Source: Lachnospiraceae bacterium
GTDB taxonomy: Bacteria; Bacillota; Clostridia; Lachnospirales; Lachnospiraceae
Assembly: GCA_017539565.1 (NCBI GenBank)
Contig: JAFYCS010000023.1
Span: forward strand, 1 to 64,000
Direction: 5' to 3'
DNA length: 64,000 bases
A program made the translations under genes and the position numbers. Shown piece after piece: positions 1-9,502 of the stretch (its first letter is position 1; each line of letters opens with the position of its first letter). A model generated the notes under the pieces. It worked only from the letters and a program-made list of their open reading frames with translations. It made no database searches and was not told the origin of the DNA.

Positions 1-468
<468 letters not shown>

Positions 469-479
469 TTATAATATTC

Positions 480-983
480 TTAGTCATCAAGCCAGACCAC
501 GCCGGCATTACCGCGGGTCAGACCTGTAAGGCCCGTTCTTGCAAGTTCTGATATGGTGTAGCCCTTTAAAAGCCCAAGGAAAGCTTCTATCTTGGATTGA
601 TTACCCGTAAGCTCTATTATCATGCTCTCGGGTCCCACATCAACTATATTTGCCCTGAATATATTTGCAACGGAAATAAGGTTTTCCCTGTTATCCTCCG
701 TTACTTCCACCTTGATAAGGCACAGTTCGCGGTATACGGAATCGGAAGGATCAAGAACCTTCACGTTACGTACTTCAATAAGTTTTGCGACCTGCTTTTC
801 TATCTGGTCAAGGATCTCATCATCCCCCTGTGCCACTATGGTGATCCTGGAATATCTGGGATCTGCGGTAACACCCGCCGTGATGCTCTCAATATTGTAA
901 CCACGTCTTGAAAAAAGGCCGGAAATACGTGAGAGCACACCGGAAGAATTATCTACAAGCAACTGGAATACTTTTCTGTTCAC
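480..983 (-). CDS. ilvN: Acetolactate synthase small (regulatory) subunit, copy nearest ilvC
   Basis: Regulatory subunit that stimulates the catalytic subunit and confers valine feedback control. An N-terminal ACT domain is visible (QLLVDNSSGVLSRISGLFSRRGYNIESI), followed by the C-terminal small-subunit domain ending in ELARTGLTGLTRG. I place the start at the GTG at 983 (167 residues). The bases just upstream on the coding strand read GAGGTGATC, a long match to the 16S anti-Shine-Dalgarno, and an upstream GTG at 992 lies inside that site. The gene sits 41 bases before ilvC. A second, different small subunit lies directly upstream at 1061-1543. Length is typical of the IlvH/IlvN family. Confidence 0.95.
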   Translation of the reverse strand: MNRKVFQLLVDNSSGVLSRISGLFSRRGYNIESITAGVTADPRYSRITIVAQGDDEILDQIEKQVAKLIEVRNVKVLDPSDSVYRELCLIKVEVTEDNRENLISVANIFRANIVDVGPESMIIELTGNQSKIEAFLGLLKGYTISELARTGLTGLTRGNAGVVWLDD

Positions 984-1060
984 TTTGATCACCTCTGTAG
1001 TTTAATGAAAAAACAATGTAAAGTTTACCAACATATTGTTATCTTGTCAATTGCGAAACC

Positions 1061-1543
1061 TTACTCATCTATGCATTTCGAAAGGGCAAGCGTTCCTGTT
1101 CGTGCCACTTCAACTATGGATATCTGCTGGAGCATGCTTATCATCAGCTTTATCTTTTCGGGAGTGTCGCATATCTGTATGATCATCAGATGCTGGCTCA
1201 TGTCAACTATCTCAGCCTTCATCACTTCACAGATCTCCATTATCTCGCGTCTGTTCCCTTTGTTATACTTGACTTTTATGAGCATGAGTTCCCTGCTGAT
1301 GGCCCTGTCTTCATCAAACGTCTTTACCTTTATTACATCCAGCTTCTTGTTAAGCTGCTTTTCTATCTGTTCCAGTGTCTGTTCAGTACCGGAACTTAAT
1401 ATGGTCATCAGGGACACTGCAGTATCATCTGTCTCACCCACGGCAAGCGAATCTATATTAAAACTCCTGCGGGCGAAGAGTCCTGCAACTTTACTCAGGA
1501 CACCGGAACGATTCTCTACAAGTACAGAAAATATACGTCTCAT
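1061..1543 (-). CDS. ilvN: Acetolactate synthase small subunit, second paralogue
   Basis: A 160-residue second ACT-domain subunit (FSVLVENRSGVLSKVAGLF, then RRSFNIDSL) ending EVARTGTLALSKC. It has the same architecture as the neighbour at 480-983 but is clearly diverged from it, so this is not a recent duplication. The ATG at 1543 follows GGAGGTGGG and lies 11 bases after the ilvB stop. A longer reading from 1591 would overlap ilvB and lacks a better ribosome site. Two small subunits behind one catalytic subunit suggests either mixed holoenzymes or different effector responses; this is inference. It belongs to the small-subunit family, but which paralogue binds valine cannot be read by eye. 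Confidence 0.93.
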   Translation of the reverse strand: MRRIFSVLVENRSGVLSKVAGLFARRSFNIDSLAVGETDDTAVSLMTILSSGTEQTLEQIEKQLNKKLDVIKVKTFDEDRAISRELMLIKVKYNKGNRREIMEICEVMKAEIVDMSQHLMIIQICDTPEKIKLMISMLQQISIVEVARTGTLALSKCIDE

Positions 1544-1554
1544 CTTCCCACCTC

Positions 1555-3168
1555 CTATACCAGATCCATGGGATCTATGATGCATTCGCAAAGATAAGCC
1601 TCATCTTTGTTAAGAAGCTCATCCAGTCTGTCATCCAGCCCGTCCATGTTTTCTATACGCATGAACTTCATTCCGTATGCTTTAGCTATATGCTCAAGGT
1701 CCGGGCTGCCGGAAAGATCAACTACCGAATATTTATCTTCATAAGTAAAATGCTGGTATTGTCTTACCATGCCAAGATAGTTATTTTTGAGTACCACTAT
1801 CTTTACGGGTACGTTATACTGTCTCATGGTAGCAAGTTCCATCATTGACATCTGGAAGGAACCGTCACCGCATACTGCCACAACCTGTCTGTTAGGTCTT
1901 GCAAGCTTTGCACCTACTGCGGCAGGGATGGAATAACCCATTGTTCCCATACCGCCTGTGGTTAAGAATCTGCCGTTTCTTACCACGTGGTATTTGCAGG
2001 ACCAGATCTGGTTCTGCCCCACATCGGCTACGTAGATGGCATTGTCCTGCATCTTAAGGGACATACGTCTTATGAACTCTGCAGGGTCCACAAATCCGGG
2101 ATGTGCCTCCCTGGTAAGCGGCATTTCCTTACGGTATTTATTAAGCTCTTCTATCCATTTGCTGTAATCAGCTTCAATCTCATATTCATTAAGGTCGCTT
2201 AAGATGTGCTTTGCATCACCGACTATAGGTATAGTCGCACCCGCGTTTTTTCCTATCTCAGCCGGATCCACATCAATATGTATGAGCACCGTATCCTTCA
2301 TGACACGCTCAGGCTGGTTGACTGCGCGGTCCGCAACCCTGGCTCCGACCATCATTATAAGATCCGCTTCCTTCATGGCTTTATTAGCCCAGGGGAAACC
2401 GTTATTACCAACCATGCCGTAATAAAGTTCATGTTCAGTGGCCATTACACCTATACCCATCATGGTAGATACCACAGGGATACGGTATTCTTCCACCAGT
2501 TTCCTCAGCTCATCCTTGGCATTGGCAAGCCGTACACCACCGCCGGCACAGATAAGCGGTCTCTTCGCTTTTTCCAGCTCTTTGACTATCTTCTTTATCT
2601 GGAGAGCATTACCCTTTACCGTAGGCTTATAAGTGCGGAGCTTGATCTCTTCGGGATATTCGAAGCTCTTTATCTTCTGCTGCTGCACATCGATGGGTAC
2701 ATCTATCAGCACAGGCGCCTTACGGCCGGAATTAGCTATATAAAACGCTTCTTTAAAGATTCGGGGGATATCATTAGCGTCCTTTACGAGATAGGAATAC
2801 TTAACAAAGCTTTCTACAGCACCTGTTATATCCGCCTCCTGGAAAACATCGGAACCTATCAGCTCGGAATTAACCTGACCGGTAATGCATACCAGCGGTA
2901 TGGAATCAGCAAAAGCTGTTGCAATACCCGTTATAAGATTGGTTGCCCCCGGACCGGATGTCACGGCGCATACCCCGGGCTTACCGGTTAATCTGGCCGT
3001 GCCGCTTGCCGAATGTGCAGCATTCTGCTCGGTTCTTATAAGTATGGTCTTGATATCAGAATCCAGTATCGCATTATAAAAAGGGCAGATAGCCACTCCG
3101 GGATAACCGAATACGTAGTCTACCCCTTCTGCCATAAGGCTTTTTACCATTGCATCAGCACCGGTCAT
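1555..3168 (-). CDS. ilvB: Acetolactate synthase large (catalytic) subunit
   Basis: A 537-residue thiamine-diphosphate enzyme that condenses two pyruvates to acetolactate, or pyruvate with 2-oxobutyrate. Visible landmarks are the N-terminal pyrimidine-binding domain with the catalytic Glu in RTEQNAAH, the central FAD/Rossmann-like domain, and the ThDP-binding motif GDGSFQMSMMELAT with the closing NN in VVLKNNYLGM. The ATG at 3168 has a GGGAGGAAG site. It heads the ilv unit on this strand. The upstream gap to the divergent lipoprotein is only 72 bases, so there is no room for a long T-box or attenuator leader, and I see none. Length is normal for the family. Confidence 0.97.
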   Translation of the reverse strand: MTGADAMVKSLMAEGVDYVFGYPGVAICPFYNAILDSDIKTILIRTEQNAAHSASGTARLTGKPGVCAVTSGPGATNLITGIATAFADSIPLVCITGQVNSELIGSDVFQEADITGAVESFVKYSYLVKDANDIPRIFKEAFYIANSGRKAPVLIDVPIDVQQQKIKSFEYPEEIKLRTYKPTVKGNALQIKKIVKELEKAKRPLICAGGGVRLANAKDELRKLVEEYRIPVVSTMMGIGVMATEHELYYGMVGNNGFPWANKAMKEADLIMMVGARVADRAVNQPERVMKDTVLIHIDVDPAEIGKNAGATIPIVGDAKHILSDLNEYEIEADYSKWIEELNKYRKEMPLTREAHPGFVDPAEFIRRMSLKMQDNAIYVADVGQNQIWSCKYHVVRNGRFLTTGGMGTMGYSIPAAVGAKLARPNRQVVAVCGDGSFQMSMMELATMRQYNVPVKIVVLKNNYLGMVRQYQHFTYEDKYSVVDLSGSPDLEHIAKAYGMKFMRIENMDGLDDRLDELLNKDEAYLCECIIDPMDLV

Positions 3169-3202
3169 TTAGTTCTTCCTCCCAAAACGCTTTTTTATAT
3201 AC

Positions 3203-3231
3203 TTGCAAAAAAGGCCTCTTTATGCTACCTT
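3203..3231 (+). promoter_or_regulatory. Candidate promoter giving a leaderless or very short-leader transcript
   Basis: TTGCAA (3203-3208), 17-base spacer, TACCTT (3226-3231) preceded by TGC, so the weak -10 has an extended TGn element. Expected transcription starts about 3238-3241, at or next to the ATG of the lipoprotein gene at 3241, which has no Shine-Dalgarno sequence. The -10 is poor, so confidence is moderate. Confidence 0.4.
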
Positions 3232-3240
3232 TATTAAGTC

Positions 3241-3699
3241 ATGAAAAAGATTATCCGCCACAAAGATAAGTTTGTCAAATCGTTTTTAGTCTTAAGTCTT
3301 CTTTTGGCCGCCTGCGGAAAAAAGGAAGATCCCAAGCTCCCTAAATACAAGGAGAGTATGGAGGCTTATACAAGCGAGATCTGCAACTTAAGTTCAGCTT
3401 TAGACTCATTAGACCCCGGCGCGGATGATTCTGTCGAAAAGCTCTTAAAAACTGTAGATGAGCTTGCTGCTACCCTTCATAATATGGCCGCACTGGAGGT
3501 ACCGGAAAACTATTCCGATGCCGGAAGCATTGCCCAGGAAGCATATACCCTTATGAACGATTCCGCTACCCTTTATCACGCCGCTTACGGCAGCGGTACT
3601 TATGATGCCCAGTCAGCCGAGCAGGCTCAGCAGCAATATCTTAATTCCATGCAGCGTGTATCCGCTATCGGTGAATACCTCATGAATACCACCGAATAA
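3241..3699 (+). CDS. Small secreted lipoprotein of unknown function
   Basis: A 152-residue protein with a basic N terminus, a hydrophobic stretch (FLVLSLLLAAC) and a lipobox with Cys near residue 25, so it should be lipid-anchored on the outer face of the membrane. The mature part is acidic and looks wholly helical, with Ala/Glu/Ser-rich stretches and no motif I recognise. It diverges from ilvB and converges on the membrane-protein gene ending at 3708, with only 8 bases between stop codons and no hairpin terminator, so the two transcripts probably overlap. No ribosome site precedes the ATG; a promoter lies so close that the message may be leaderless. Confidence 0.8.
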   Translation: MKKIIRHKDKFVKSFLVLSLLLAACGKKEDPKLPKYKESMEAYTSEICNLSSALDSLDPGADDSVEKLLKTVDELAATLHNMAALEVPENYSDAGSIAQEAYTLMNDSATLYHAAYGSGTYDAQSAEQAQQQYLNSMQRVSAIGEYLMNTTE

Positions 3700-3707
3700 A
3701 ACCTGTA

Positions 3708-4469
3708 TTATTTTTTATCTTCTTTTTTCTTTTCTTTGTCTTTACCCTTGATCTTATTCTCTATGGCTACGATCTTTCTGTTCATAGCCTTGCCTTTGGC
3801 CAGTATGACTTTAAAAGCTCTTATCAGCGCAGTCTTTTCAACCTTGCATTTCCATACGTTTATAGCATCGAATCTTCGCTGTTTCCACGCAATAACCTTA
3901 TCATATGCAGCGGCTATCGGCTTGTTCAGCTTCATATTACCTATGGTGGTCCAGATCATATCTATAATAAATATGGTCCAGATGACTATGCAGGCGATAT
4001 GTCTAATATCGTAAGGGATGCTCTTTGCGAGGGCGCTGAGTCCGGGATGTATCCATTTGACCATTATCGTAAGTGCCACACCGAAGAATAATCCGGCCAC
4101 CACGCTTATCCTTCCGTCCAGGTTAAGCGGGAAGTAACTGTAATCCCAGTAACGTTTATGGAAAAGCGCCTCCATCGTGATACTTGTTATAAGTTCCACT
4201 ATACTTGTCACAGTTCCTGCCAGTATGATGAGCAGCCACCACTCCTCTACAGGATGAAACAGATCATAGCTGAAGGTACATACCATACAGTATATTGGAC
4301 ACAGCGGACCGATAAATACACCTCTGTCCATGAACTTACCCTGTTCACACAGTGAAAATATAGTCGATTCATAGAACCATCCTATAAAAGCATATATCAG
4401 CGCAACCAGAGTCCATGCCGGAAAATCCAGTCCCGCAAAGAGTTTCTCAACCAGTGTCAGTTCGTTCAT
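3708..4469 (-). CDS. PF06541-type multi-pass membrane protein (putative ABC permease family)
   Basis: A 253-residue integral membrane protein with about five hydrophobic segments. The family signature is visible: GWFYES, then DRGVFIGPLCPIY, then E.ITSI...E with WDYS, PLNLDG.I. This matches the family annotated as putative ABC-transporter type IV (CmpB-like), whose real function is not established. A Lys-rich tail (KKKEDKK) ends the protein. The ATG at 4469 overlaps the TGA of the HD-domain gene as ATGA, so translation is probably coupled; an upstream in-frame start would extend deep into that gene. It is the last gene of the argH-asd-topB unit. Confidence 0.88.
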   Translation of the reverse strand: MNELTLVEKLFAGLDFPAWTLVALIYAFIGWFYESTIFSLCEQGKFMDRGVFIGPLCPIYCMVCTFSYDLFHPVEEWWLLIILAGTVTSIVELITSITMEALFHKRYWDYSYFPLNLDGRISVVAGLFFGVALTIMVKWIHPGLSALAKSIPYDIRHIACIVIWTIFIIDMIWTTIGNMKLNKPIAAAYDKVIAWKQRRFDAINVWKCKVEKTALIRAFKVILAKGKAMNRKIVAIENKIKGKDKEKKKEDKK

Positions 4470-4936
4470 TTTATCCTGTCTCCTATAGTCTCTCCAAGTG
4501 CGCATATCTTATCCGCTATCAACAGTAACCAGCCTTCAGGCGTAAAAGGCGGTACCAGTGTTAACGGGAACATATGATGGATTATCATGTCTTTTTCGGT
4601 TTCCGTAAGATCAAAATCCTTTGAGGCTTCCCTAAGGGCAAAGCCGGGATGTGTATAACCATGTATGGTATTTGCCAGTGAAAGCTCATGCCAGTCATAA
4701 AGGAAATAATCATGCAGGAGCGCACCTCTTATCAGGGCTTCCTCATCTACTTTAAGCCTTAATTTAACAGCAAGGTAGAATGCAGTCTGTGCAACATGCA
4801 GACAATGAGTACGCACTGTTGTATCCCCATGCTGCATAAAATTATCCATAAGGTCAAAACGTGAATTGGGATTCTCCCTTACACGCTTTAATACATCTCT
4901 GAAAAGTTTCTGTTTCTCTTTGGGAAGGGTTTTCAT
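4466..4936 (-). CDS. HD-domain phosphohydrolase-like protein
   Basis: A 156-residue single-domain HD-superfamily protein. Metal-ligand motifs are in order: H in THCLHVA, HD in GALLHDYFLYDWH, H in HGYTHP, HH in MIIHHMFP and a final D in LLIADKICAL. Proteins of this type hydrolyse phosphate esters or nucleotides with two metal ions, but the substrate here is unknown. The ATG at 4936 follows GAGAGG. It lies 13 bases after topB and overlaps the next membrane-protein gene by 4 bases. It is short for a stand-alone HD enzyme but has all expected metal ligands. It is conserved in Clostridia as a small HD protein. Confidence 0.85.
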   Translation of the reverse strand: MKTLPKEKQKLFRDVLKRVRENPNSRFDLMDNFMQHGDTTVRTHCLHVAQTAFYLAVKLRLKVDEEALIRGALLHDYFLYDWHELSLANTIHGYTHPGFALREASKDFDLTETEKDMIIHHMFPLTLVPPFTPEGWLLLIADKICALGETIGDRIK

Positions 4937-4949
4937 TTAAGCCTCTCTT

Positions 4950-7022
4950 TTAATCTTTTTTCTTCCTTGTACCTGTACTCTTATAGTATGCCGCAGCATA
5001 ATCAAAACATTTTCTCAGCTCATTTTCATTCGAAAGCTGTTTTACGTTTTCCGTATGTTTTGTAACAAAACCGTTTAATTTCTTCCTGTATTCATCGGTT
5101 GAAACATTACCTTCCGCCACTCCCGACAATCCAAGTTCCCAGCTGGCCGTGAGTTTGGGATTTAAGAGTGATCCTATTGAATAGCGTACCACATCAAATA
5201 TCATTTCTCCAAGCTGTGTAGGGCTTATGATCTGCGTCTTCTTATTCAGTGCAAGATATCTCTTTGTGACCAGCTTTTCCAATATGCCTGCTCTCGTTGC
5301 CGATGTTCCTATACCGCTGCCCTTTATCTGGGCGCGCAGCTCTTCGTCTTCTATCAGCTGTCCCGCATTCTCCATGGCGAGTATCAGGCTTCCCGAATTA
5401 TATCTTGAAGGAGGTTTTGTCTCTCCTTCTTTTACATAAAGTCCGGCGCAGTCCATCTCCGTCCCCTTCTTCGCTTTGGACAATACATCCAGAAAGGCCG
5501 GATCAACCACAACTTCCTCTTCTTCCTTGTCTTCCTGTTTATCCTCTTTTTGCTTATCCTGCTGGAAGGAACAGCGGCTCACCGCATACCAGCCGGCAGA
5601 TTGCTGCACCTTGAAATTAGCAAAGAAATGCTCATTCTCAAGAAGTATCTCCATTGACAGTTTAAGGAAAGTCTGAGGCGGATAAAATATAGCCAGGAAG
5701 CGGCGAACTATCAGCTCATATACCTTCTGTGCCGTCTGGCTTACGCCGGCCAGTGCCGAAAAACCCTGACCTGTAGGTATTATGGCATAATGATCCGTTA
5801 TCTGCTTGTCATTGACATATCTGCTCTTAGCCAGATCCTTATACAGCCCCTTTTCCAGGATATCCTTAGCGTATCCCGCACATTGCGGATACGAACAAAG
5901 TCCCTTTATATTATGGTCTATTACCTTGGCAACGGCCGTTGACAATACCCTGGCGTCAGTCCTTGGATATGTAGTCAGCTTTTTTTCGTAGAGCTCCTGC
6001 GCTATCTGCAGCGTCTCATCAGGACTAATCTTAAACATTTTCGAGCAGGTGTTCTGAAGCTCAGCCAGGTTATATAACAGCGGTGCATTCTTTTTTTCGG
6101 TCTTCTTTTCGCTCTTTAAAAGCTCTCCTTTTGAATCTGTAGAATAAACACCGTTCTCATCCGGGCCTTTACCGCCCAGTTCGGTTATCAGCTTAAGTGC
6201 ATCTTCCTTTTTCTTAAAACCGTTCTCCTTATACAGCAGCGGCGAATTAAAATAACGCGAACCTTCAACCGCCTTCCATTCGGCGTTCAGCTTCTTATCT
6301 CCAAGCATGAATGATCCGGGTACACGGTAAAAAGGAGTCTTATCAAAGCTGCGGATCTCCCGTTCACGCAGCACAACCATCCCCAACACACAGGTCATTA
6401 CCCTGCCAACCGCAACTACGGGGCGCTTTTCACTGCGCAGATAATTCTGCAGCGATCTGCCGTACTTTAGCGTCAGCACGCGTGAAAAATTAATACCCAT
6501 CAGGTAATCTTCCTGGGCACGCAGATATGCAGCGTCGGAAAGCGAATCATATTCAGAAAGGTCCTTCGCCTCCCTTATACCACGCTGTATCTCTTCTTCT
6601 GTCTGGGAATCTATCCATACACGCTTGCGCTGTTTACCGCTCACCTTTGCCAGGCGTTCCACCAGACGGTAGATATACTCCCCTTCACGTCCGGAGTCAG
6701 TGCATACATAGATAGTGCCGACATCCTTGCGGTTTAACAGTCCGCTGACAATCTTAAACTGCTTTTTCGATGATTCGATCACTTCATACAGATACTCATC
6801 GGGAATAAAAGGCAGGGTATTGAAATTCCATGCCTTAAGCGCTTCATTATATACCTCGGGATAACTCATGGTGACCAGATGGCCTACACACCACGTGATA
6901 ACGGCTTCATCACTTTCCATAAAGCCGTCGTTATTCTTCATATTATATTTTAAAGCCTTCGCGAATTCCCTTGCAACCGAGGGCTTCTCCGCTATGAAGA
7001 GTGATTTGAGATTTTCTGCCAT
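4950..7022 (-). CDS. topB: DNA topoisomerase III (type IA)
   Basis: A 690-residue type IA topoisomerase that passes single strands to relax or decatenate DNA. The Toprim domain is at the N terminus (LFIAEKPSVAREFA) with the acidic motif TDSGREGEYIYRL; the Gly there is normal for Firmicutes TopB. The catalytic Tyr is Tyr352 in LTTYPRTDARVL, followed by GIGTSATRAGILEKL. The C terminus lacks Cys zinc fingers, as usual for TopB. I start at the ATG at 7022; a GTG at 7028 overlaps the upstream TGA (GTGA) and is the alternative. No clear ribosome site is seen, so translation may be coupled to the ATPase gene. Confidence 0.95.
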   Translation of the reverse strand: MAENLKSLFIAEKPSVAREFAKALKYNMKNNDGFMESDEAVITWCVGHLVTMSYPEVYNEALKAWNFNTLPFIPDEYLYEVIESSKKQFKIVSGLLNRKDVGTIYVCTDSGREGEYIYRLVERLAKVSGKQRKRVWIDSQTEEEIQRGIREAKDLSEYDSLSDAAYLRAQEDYLMGINFSRVLTLKYGRSLQNYLRSEKRPVVAVGRVMTCVLGMVVLREREIRSFDKTPFYRVPGSFMLGDKKLNAEWKAVEGSRYFNSPLLYKENGFKKKEDALKLITELGGKGPDENGVYSTDSKGELLKSEKKTEKKNAPLLYNLAELQNTCSKMFKISPDETLQIAQELYEKKLTTYPRTDARVLSTAVAKVIDHNIKGLCSYPQCAGYAKDILEKGLYKDLAKSRYVNDKQITDHYAIIPTGQGFSALAGVSQTAQKVYELIVRRFLAIFYPPQTFLKLSMEILLENEHFFANFKVQQSAGWYAVSRCSFQQDKQKEDKQEDKEEEEVVVDPAFLDVLSKAKKGTEMDCAGLYVKEGETKPPSRYNSGSLILAMENAGQLIEDEELRAQIKGSGIGTSATRAGILEKLVTKRYLALNKKTQIISPTQLGEMIFDVVRYSIGSLLNPKLTASWELGLSGVAEGNVSTDEYRKKLNGFVTKHTENVKQLSNENELRKCFDYAAAYYKSTGTRKKKD

Positions 7023-7024
7023 GA

Positions 7025-8365
7025 TCACAAAGTATCTATATCAACAAGCTTTAAAAAGCTGTTTTCTGCCGCATATGTTTTGAGCTCTTCCGAAAAACTG
7101 CCTGCAGCAAACAGATACAGATGATCGGGTGAAAGCCTTGCCTCCTGCGCCGTTAACAGGCATGCCTTAAGCCTGTTCATATCCAGCGTTTCGGTCTTCC
7201 AGTCACAGAATGCCAGGAGGCTTTCCCCCTCTTCATCCTGCATGACTATATCTATTGTACCTTTTTTGCCCACCCATTCACCGCGTTCCGTAGCTTTAAT
7301 GGGAAGCATATTGTTCTGGTTTAATATATCAAGATATTCACCGCAAACCTTGCAGAAATTGCCGTGATGGAAATCCCCCAGCTCTTCTTCAACACATTTC
7401 TTATAAAATGCTTCCGGAGTCATACTTTCAAGTGCACTGCGTTTATTGAACATGAAACGGAAATAGAATTCGAGAAGACGGATAGAAGGTCTGTATATGC
7501 CCTTCTTGGCATTAATGCCTGATGCATTATCATAAGGGAATACTTTCTCCACAAGCTCACGTTCCATAAGATTCTTAAGATAAACACTTATCTTGGCACG
7601 TGAAAATCCGCTGCGGCTGTGCAGTTCGTTAAGTTTATTAAGCCCGTTCGACAGACAGCTTAATATCGTTGAATATACATTAAGCTCTCTCAATTCTGCC
7701 GAAATTATGCGCTCTCCTTCATAGTAGAGTGCACCTGCGGGCGAAATTATCTTATTTATGATATTTTCCTCAACAGAAAGTGCAGGATCAAAGACCTTCC
7801 AATACGCAGGCATGCCGCCCGTGATGCTGTATACTTCCATGCACTGTCTGGTGGTATAATTCTTGAAGTAATTAACGCAGTCCATAAAGCCCATTTCGGA
7901 CAGTTTATAGAAAGCGCTTATCTTAAGGGCCATCGACCCTATCCTCGGAACAAAATCCGTTTCAACAAAACTTATGGATGATGATAAAAGAATGACCATG
8001 CAGTTTTTTGACGCATCCTGAACGGTATCTATCAGCGCCGGCATAAAACTGTCGGAGTATCTTATGATATTCTGGAATTCATCTATTATAATGAGCTTTT
8101 TTTCGTTACCGTTTTTGTTGATATGGGAAAATACGGCATTGAAGTCAAAAAACTCTGTTCCCAGTTCAGCTCCCCACTGTAGCAGCTGCTCGGTTTCAGA
8201 GCAGGGTCTGGCCGCATAATATGAATAATCTTTATTTTCAGCAAAACGAAGCATAAGGGAGCTTTTTCCGACTCCCTTATGCCCGTATATTACCAGCAGT
8301 TTATTATCGTGTCCGATGAAATTTTCGTCTAAAAACCTTAGATCTTTCTTTCTTCCGACAAACAT
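7025..8365 (-). CDS. Archaeal-type AAA ATPase with C-terminal DUF234-like nuclease-fold region
   Basis: A 446-residue P-loop ATPase. Walker A is GHKGVGKSS near residues 29-37 and Walker B is LIIIDEFQ. A winged-helix part follows (NKLNELHSRSGFSRAKISVYL, YRPSIRLLEFYFRF). The C-terminal 110 residues carry GTIDIVMQDEEG and AFCDWK, which resemble the D...DWK core of the restriction-like DUF234 fold. Such ATPases are widespread in archaea and anaerobic bacteria and their role is unknown. The ATG at 8365 directly follows the asd stop (TAAATG), and the 3' end overlaps the topB start region. Its fixed place between asd and topB suggests co-expression rather than a mobile origin. Confidence 0.88.
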   Translation of the reverse strand: MFVGRKKDLRFLDENFIGHDNKLLVIYGHKGVGKSSLMLRFAENKDYSYYAARPCSETEQLLQWGAELGTEFFDFNAVFSHINKNGNEKKLIIIDEFQNIIRYSDSFMPALIDTVQDASKNCMVILLSSSISFVETDFVPRIGSMALKISAFYKLSEMGFMDCVNYFKNYTTRQCMEVYSITGGMPAYWKVFDPALSVEENIINKIISPAGALYYEGERIISAELRELNVYSTILSCLSNGLNKLNELHSRSGFSRAKISVYLKNLMERELVEKVFPYDNASGINAKKGIYRPSIRLLEFYFRFMFNKRSALESMTPEAFYKKCVEEELGDFHHGNFCKVCGEYLDILNQNNMLPIKATERGEWVGKKGTIDIVMQDEEGESLLAFCDWKTETLDMNRLKACLLTAQEARLSPDHLYLFAAGSFSEELKTYAAENSFLKLVDIDTL

Positions 8366-9448
8366 TTATTTTTCCTTGATAAAGTCTTTTGCCTTAAGAA
8401 GCTCAGCGCAAAGTACAGCACCGCCTGCCGCACCACGAAGAGTGTTATGTGCAAGGCCGACAAACTTCCAGTCATAAACAGTATCCTCGCGGAGTCTTCC
8501 GACAGACACACCCATTCCGCCTTCATAGTCAACATCCAATGCTACCTGGGGACGGTTATCATCCTGGAGATACTGGATGAACTGTTTGGGCGCACTGGGA
8601 AGGTTAAGCTTCTGGGGCTCACCCGAAAAATTAACAAGCTTCTCGATAAGCTCTTCCTTGGTAGCTTTCTTTTTAAACTTGACAAATACGGTTGCGGTAT
8701 GTCCGTTCAGGACAGGAACACGGATGCACTGGCAGGTGATGATGGGACTTACTGCCGGCACGATAACACCGTCCTTTATCTCACCCCACAGACGCAGCGG
8801 CTCCTTTTCGCTCTTCTCCTCCTCACCGCCGATATAGGGAATGATATTCTCTATCATCTCGGGCCAGTCCTTAAAGGTCTTGCCGGCTCCGCTGATTGCC
8901 TGATAAGTGCTTGCAACCACTTCATAAGGCTCATACTCCATCCACGCCGTAAGGGCGGGAGCATATGCCTGAATGGAACAGTTGGGCTTAACAGCGATAA
9001 ATCCGTTCCTGGTTCCCAGACGCTTCTTCTGGAACTCGATAACATCCATATGGCCGGGGTTGATCTCAGGTACCATCATGGGTACATCGGGAGTCCAGCG
9101 ATGAGCACTGTTATTGGAAACAACGGGAGTTTCGGTCTTTGCATAAGCCTCTTCGATAGCTCTTATCTCATCCTTGGTCATATCAACCGCAGAAAACACA
9201 AAGTCAACTTCGGATGCAACCTTCTCTACTTCGTTAACATTCATTACCACCAGCTTCTTGACAGCTTCGGGCATGGGCTTCTCAAGCTTCCAGCGCTCGC
9301 CTACAGCTTCCTCATAAGTCTTTCCCGCACTGCGGGGGCTGGCTGCCACGGTTGTAACTTCAAACCAGGGGTGGTTCTCAAGGATAGAGATAAATCTCTG
9401 TCCTACCATACCGGTCGCTCCTAAAATACCTACTTTCAACTTGCTCAT
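8366..9448 (-). CDS. asd: Aspartate-semialdehyde dehydrogenase (archaeal/fungal-type)
   Basis: A 360-residue enzyme that reduces aspartyl phosphate to aspartate semialdehyde with NADPH, feeding lysine, diaminopimelate, threonine and methionine synthesis. The nucleotide fingerprint GILGATGMVGQRF is at the N terminus and the catalytic Cys is in VKPNCSIQ. The length and the motif set (SNNSAHR, PEINPGH) match the group typical of archaea, fungi and many Clostridia. I use the ATG at 9448, 8 bases behind GGAGGAAAAT; an upstream ATG at 9463 contains that site. It follows argH by 54 bases, too short for a lysine riboswitch, and its stop abuts the ATPase start. Confidence 0.96.
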   Translation of the reverse strand: MSKLKVGILGATGMVGQRFISILENHPWFEVTTVAASPRSAGKTYEEAVGERWKLEKPMPEAVKKLVVMNVNEVEKVASEVDFVFSAVDMTKDEIRAIEEAYAKTETPVVSNNSAHRWTPDVPMMVPEINPGHMDVIEFQKKRLGTRNGFIAVKPNCSIQAYAPALTAWMEYEPYEVVASTYQAISGAGKTFKDWPEMIENIIPYIGGEEEKSEKEPLRLWGEIKDGVIVPAVSPIITCQCIRVPVLNGHTATVFVKFKKKATKEELIEKLVNFSGEPQKLNLPSAPKQFIQYLQDDNRPQVALDVDYEGGMGVSVGRLREDTVYDWKFVGLAHNTLRGAAGGAVLCAELLKAKDFIKEK

Positions 9449-9502
9449 AATATTTTCCTCCATTTTGTATATAAAGATTCTTCGGTATGTCCCCTCAGGA
9501 TC

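Noticed and set aside
2206..2991. Plus-strand reading frame of 261 codons
   Set aside because: Antisense to ilvB, no ribosome site and no motif.
3169..3240. Possible T-box or attenuator before ilvB
   Set aside because: The divergent gap is 72 bases, and no T-box sequence or competing hairpins are visible.
4950..7022. Apparent loss of a Toprim Asp in topB (TDSGREGE)
   Set aside because: The same Gly occurs in normal Firmicutes TopB proteins, so it is not a defect.
8447..9424. Plus-strand reading frame of 325 codons
   Set aside because: Antisense to asd, whose catalytic motifs are clear. No start signal or family.
9449..9502. Possible lysine riboswitch before asd
   Set aside because: The argH-asd gap is only 54 bases, too short for the known lysine riboswitch.
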